A stretch of 64,000 bases of DNA from Neorhodopirellula lusitana (lineage in GTDB: Bacteria; Planctomycetota; Planctomycetia; Pirellulales; Pirellulaceae), in assembly GCF_900182915.1 (NCBI RefSeq), contig NZ_FXUG01000018.1, forward strand, positions 80,764-144,763. Reading direction: 5' to 3'. The first letter of the stretch is position 1; each line of letters starts with the position of its first letter. A program made the position numbers and the translations under genes. This document shows positions 61,546-64,000 of this stretch, piece by piece. The notes beneath the pieces were generated by a model. That model had not been told where the DNA came from, searched no databases, and worked only from the letters and a program-made list of their open reading frames with translations.

Positions 61546-61965
61546 TCCGTCATGACGGTGCGCTGAGTTCGCATCACAGAATCCGCGATCATCCGGCCAA
61601 GCATAGTTTGCGTGTGTCCCAGCAATGAGCATGAAGCAATCACGGGCAAGTGGAAGGCTATCAAATAGCCCGGATTCTCGAGCGTCAATCAGCGAATCCC
61701 GAAGCATGTCACCGATGTAGCGTTCGTAGACATCCTCGTCAGCCTCCGACGTAATCTTCGTTTTCGATCCATCGTGAAGGGTGACGTTTAGAGGAAGTTC
61801 GTCACAACAGAATCGCTGCATACCCTCGTTCCAGTGAGGGAATTCCAAGCATTCCTCTGTTCGTTCTTCCCAGCGAATGTCCGAGATTGCATCTGGCCGA
61901 GTGTCAAAATCAAAATCGACATAGCCTTCGTATTCGATGTCAAATGTCAGCGTTATGAGCTTCAC
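61540..61965 (-). CDS. Acidic hypothetical protein, second gene of a fused cassette
   Basis: About 141 residues from a GTG at 61965 (VKLITLTFDIEYEGYVDFDF). The frame is open much further upstream, through a basic stretch (AIQRHIAKRVKAYRKNPCPI) right up to the stop of the gene at 62152, in the same frame and with no ATG. So the gene has probably lost its original start by a deletion; whether the GTG start works is unknown. There is no attC between this gene and 62152. No known family. Confidence 0.5.
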   Translation of the reverse strand: MKLITLTFDIEYEGYVDFDFDTRPDAISDIRWEERTEECLEFPHWNEGMQRFCCDELPLNVTLHDGSKTKITSEADEDVYERYIGDMLRDSLIDARESGLFDSLPLARDCFMLIAGTHANYAWPDDRGFCDANSAHRHDGG

Positions 61966-62151
61966 TGGATCCCAGGGGTTCCCGAGGATAGGGCAGGGAT
62001 TCTTGCGGTATGCTTTTACGCGTTTAGCGATATGCCGTTGAATGGCGCGCTGATCGGCTTTTAGATTGACCTTTTTCGTTTTTGGACGAGTCAGATCACG
62101 CAGAACAAGTGCCAGGCAGTTTGCAAGCCCCTGCTTTTGGTAGTAGTTGTA

Positions 62152-62700
62152 TTATTGATGCGCTTCGTGTCTCTTCGTGTCATCCCATTTGCCAAACGCT
62201 TTCTGGTAGTTTGCAAGTTCCTTCCCGCCTAGCTTGCTAAACGCACGTTCAAACGCATTTGGTGGCTGGTTGGTGCGAAGCAAAACCTCGGTTGATTGCG
62301 TGGAGGCGATGTTGCAGGCGGCAACCAAGCTCGCCAGCGAATCCATAGCGTTTTGCGAAGTCCCAGGAGTTGCGCCATCTTCGGCAATCCACCTTTCTGC
62401 AATCGCAACGATGTTCTCGCTCGAAAAGCCAGCGATTTCGCCGATCACATTTCCGGGTATCGCCGCCAGTGTCCTGGTTTGGATATCCGGGTGGGTCGCA
62501 AAGCGTGCATTCACTTCGCGGCGTATCTTCCACCATGCCGCACGATCATCAATGGCGTTGCGGTAGATCGCAGTGATTGTCACGACGTCGTCAATCGAGA
62601 GTCCAGCGTCTTGCGAGACAACCTCGCCGCTTGTGTTGTGGATGTCTTGTAAGATTTCGTCGAAACGATGCTTCGGAGCAACGAGAATGTCTATCGTCAT
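62152..62700 (-). CDS. Hypothetical cassette protein, first gene of a fused cassette
   Basis: A 182-residue cytoplasmic, mainly helical protein from the ATG at 62700 (MTIDILVAPKHRFDEI). The helical middle (GFSSENIVAIAERWIAED, AMDSLASLVAACNIA) and a basic end are the only visible features. Its attC is missing: after its TAA the reading frame continues directly into the 61540 gene. Function unknown. Confidence 0.6.
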   Translation of the reverse strand: MTIDILVAPKHRFDEILQDIHNTSGEVVSQDAGLSIDDVVTITAIYRNAIDDRAAWWKIRREVNARFATHPDIQTRTLAAIPGNVIGEIAGFSSENIVAIAERWIAEDGATPGTSQNAMDSLASLVAACNIASTQSTEVLLRTNQPPNAFERAFSKLGGKELANYQKAFGKWDDTKRHEAHQ

Positions 62701-62716
62701 AAGATTCGCTTCAGTC

Positions 62717-62826
62717 GACGAACGCCCAGCATCACCGGGCAGGGGTGGCGGAGTGGAGGTGGTAAAATGCCGAAGGCAACCACCGGAACGGAGGCACACC
62801 TGCTCCGGTGCATGCTTTCGTTATCC
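62717..62826 (-). repeat. attC-like site, long type
   Basis: 110 bp with GGATAAC on the gene side and GTTCGTC at the far end. Centre GGTGGTAAAATGCCGAAG...CAACCACC is the extra stem also found at 47503 and 57843, with compensating changes that keep the pairing. Confidence 0.85.
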
Positions 62827-62853
62827 GCTCTGGTGAGTCCAACTACTTTTAGC

Positions 62854-63225
62854 TCACGGAGCCTTTCTTGAGTATCGTTCTACCTGGGCTTCGTACTCTT
62901 CAGGAGTCATTAAGTAGTACATAGTAACGGTACCCCAGGCTACACCAATCTGCATTCCCGAAGCCCAGTTGTCATAGGCAACAGCATCCGCACTCGTCCC
63001 AACGAGCATCATTCGTCCACCAATCTCCTCGAGGCTAGCGTTTTGAAGCATGCAACCATTGTTCTCTTTCTTGTTGTCCGTGTAGATCCTAACCAACTTT
63101 CCCTCGAATGGATTCGCGGCGTTCTCCCGCCCATGCCCCTGAGCGATTGCCGGAGTTAGAGAAACGCAAAATGCGGAAAAGGCCATGAGCAATACGACGG
63201 CAACGCAGGTTAACTTAATTTTCAT
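62854..63225 (-). CDS. Secreted small protein, cassette gene
   Basis: A 123-residue protein from the ATG at 63225. The signal peptide ends near residue 28 (LTPAIAQ). The mature part has a strand-turn KLVRIYTDNKKENNG, a GRMMLVGTSADAVAY strand pair and a Tyr/Met-rich end (TMYYLMTPEEYEAQ). No family recognised; likely periplasmic. Confidence 0.65.
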   Translation of the reverse strand: MKIKLTCVAVVLLMAFSAFCVSLTPAIAQGHGRENAANPFEGKLVRIYTDNKKENNGCMLQNASLEEIGGRMMLVGTSADAVAYDNWASGMQIGVAWGTVTMYYLMTPEEYEAQVERYSRKAP

Positions 63226-63274
63226 GGTGGCGAAGACTAAAGGCAGAGGGCTTTGAAAATGCTTTTCTTAGATC

Positions 63275-63368
63275 GGATAACAAATAGGATCACTGCGGCC
63301 GTGCGAAAGACTTGGATCCGAAAAATTCCGGTCACCACACGGCCTGCGGTGCATCCGGATCGTTATCC
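63275..63368 (-). repeat. attC-like site
   Basis: 94 bp, boxes GGATAAC and GTTATCC. Arms CACTGCGGCCGTG and CACACGGCCTGCGGTG pair with extra bases on the gene side. Confidence 0.85.
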
Positions 63369-63474
63369 GCTTACGTGAATCTTGAAACAATACTCAAAAA
63401 TCGTTGAGCACGGGGATCGCCAAACTACCGAAGCCATGGCTTAGGTTCCTGCTAGACCTGAGCACAGACGCCAG

Positions 63475-63870
63475 TCACGAGTCTTGCTCAACGTTTTGAC
63501 AGAGGCTGGATGATACAGCGGCCCCAAGAGCCCCCCAAAGTAGCGATAAATGGCTTGTCAGTAGTTGTCTTCGGTACATTCTCTCCAAGTCTGTTGCCGA
63601 GTTGGACATTAGTAAGTCTTGCAGCCAATCCGCAAGCTGGCGACTGCTGAAGGAAAGAACCAATGAGATGATTGCGAACGCAGTAAAGCCGTAGCTGGCT
63701 GCGGCAATCCTACCGCTTCGGTGGTAGGCGACCAAGGCTGCCACGCAACAGCAAGAGCACAAAATCATATCAAAACACCAGCTAAGTAGTGCAGAAGGAT
63801 AGCGAAGTGTCGCATAGATAACAGCGACGTAAGTCGTCAGCAAAATCAAAGCAGACACGCTAAAACGCAT
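63475..63870 (-). CDS. Small multi-helix membrane protein, cassette gene
   Basis: A 131-residue protein from the ATG at 63870 (MRFSVSALILLTTYVAVIYA); an ATG one codon earlier is equally possible. About three to four hydrophobic segments, with a Cys cluster CSCCC in the second. Its start is like the planctomycete RFSLR-type N-termini. It is the cassette nearest the right-hand IS element. Function unknown. Confidence 0.6.
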   Translation of the reverse strand: MRFSVSALILLTTYVAVIYATLRYPSALLSWCFDMILCSCCCVAALVAYHRSGRIAAASYGFTAFAIISLVLSFSSRQLADWLQDLLMSNSATDLERMYRRQLLTSHLSLLWGALGAAVSSSLCQNVEQDS

Positions 63871-63885
63871 CAATGAACCTCAGTC

Positions 63886-63905
63886 GGATAACGGTTGCCA
63901 TCAGC
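63886..63905 (-). repeat. Truncated attC-like site
   Basis: Only the far box (GTTATCC on the minus strand, 63886-63892) and a few bases remain. The rest of the site was replaced by the insertion sequence that starts at about 63906. Confidence 0.6.
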
Positions 63906-64000
63906 TGACCTGCACCCAAAAAACTGAGCCATTGAAAGTAAGAAAAACGGACTAAAATCTGGTCGGCATTTCCTAGGAGAAACCGCCGATGAAGAAGTCC
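63906..64000 (+). mobile_element. IS3-like insertion sequence, left end
   Basis: Starts with TGACCTGCACCCAAAAAACT, a TG-beginning end typical of IS3-family inverted repeats. A ribosome-binding site (AGGAGA, 63976-63981) and an ATG (63989) follow. The other end lies outside the window, so neither target duplication nor completeness can be checked. Confidence 0.55.
63989..64000 (+). CDS. IS3-like transposase OrfA, first four codons
   Basis: Only MKKS is inside the window. The MKKS start after a good AGGAGA site and a TG-type repeat end fits many IS3-family OrfA proteins, but four residues cannot prove it. Confidence 0.4.

Overview
The window looks like chromosome from a marine planctomycete of the Pirellulaceae (Rhodopirellula group). 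This is inferred from planctomycete-type proteins: DUF1080 and DUF4349 proteins, a large secreted subtilase with a 'CEPRLALS' N-terminal motif, small membrane proteins starting with NPYxS/T, 'RFSLRQL'-type N-termini, a 12-haem cytochrome, and weak Shine-Dalgarno sites. No rRNA, tRNA or CRISPR was found.

Layout. 1-33.7 kb is mostly ordinary chromosome: purB edge, an acyltransferase, tsaE, a VWA protein, a rhomboid protease, an orphan adenine methylase, lepA, a Kef-type antiporter, a fructosamine-kinase-like gene, a subtilase and a SulP transporter. At 22.5-27.7 kb four tightly coupled minus-strand genes (membrane protein, KAS III-like synthase, flavin monooxygenase, cytochrome P450) look like a small uncharacterised biosynthetic operon. 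A 12-haem cytochrome and a coupled aldolase/old-yellow-enzyme pair follow.

33.8-39.2 kb is a 5.3 kb island lying in the 3' end of an NRDE-family gene. It carries an IetAS-type anti-phage pair (AAA+ ATPase and subtilisin-like protease) and a thioredoxin-like gene. It is bounded by two 150-bp copies of the NRDE gene's 3' end, which differ only at seven synonymous third positions. No integrase was found. 40-45.8 kb is again core-like: response regulator, TPR protein, pseudouridine synthase, protein kinase and inositol-phosphatase family protein.

46.5-63.9 kb is best read as an integron cassette array without its integrase in view. About a dozen small minus-strand genes are separated by 90-112 bp attC-like imperfect palindromes. 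The outer boxes of these sites co-vary cassette by cassette, as expected from integron recombination. Cassettes encode SUKH- and Imm35/YrhB-like immunity-type proteins, a YggL-like protein, a DUF1963-like protein and many small membrane or secreted proteins. The array is interrupted at 48.3-56.0 kb by a decayed REP-associated transposase flanked by inverted repeats, a two-gene amidohydrolase operon, and a probable ORF-less group II intron remnant sitting in a half attC. The right end is cut by an IS3-like element. From cassette orientation, attI and intI would lie beyond base 64000.
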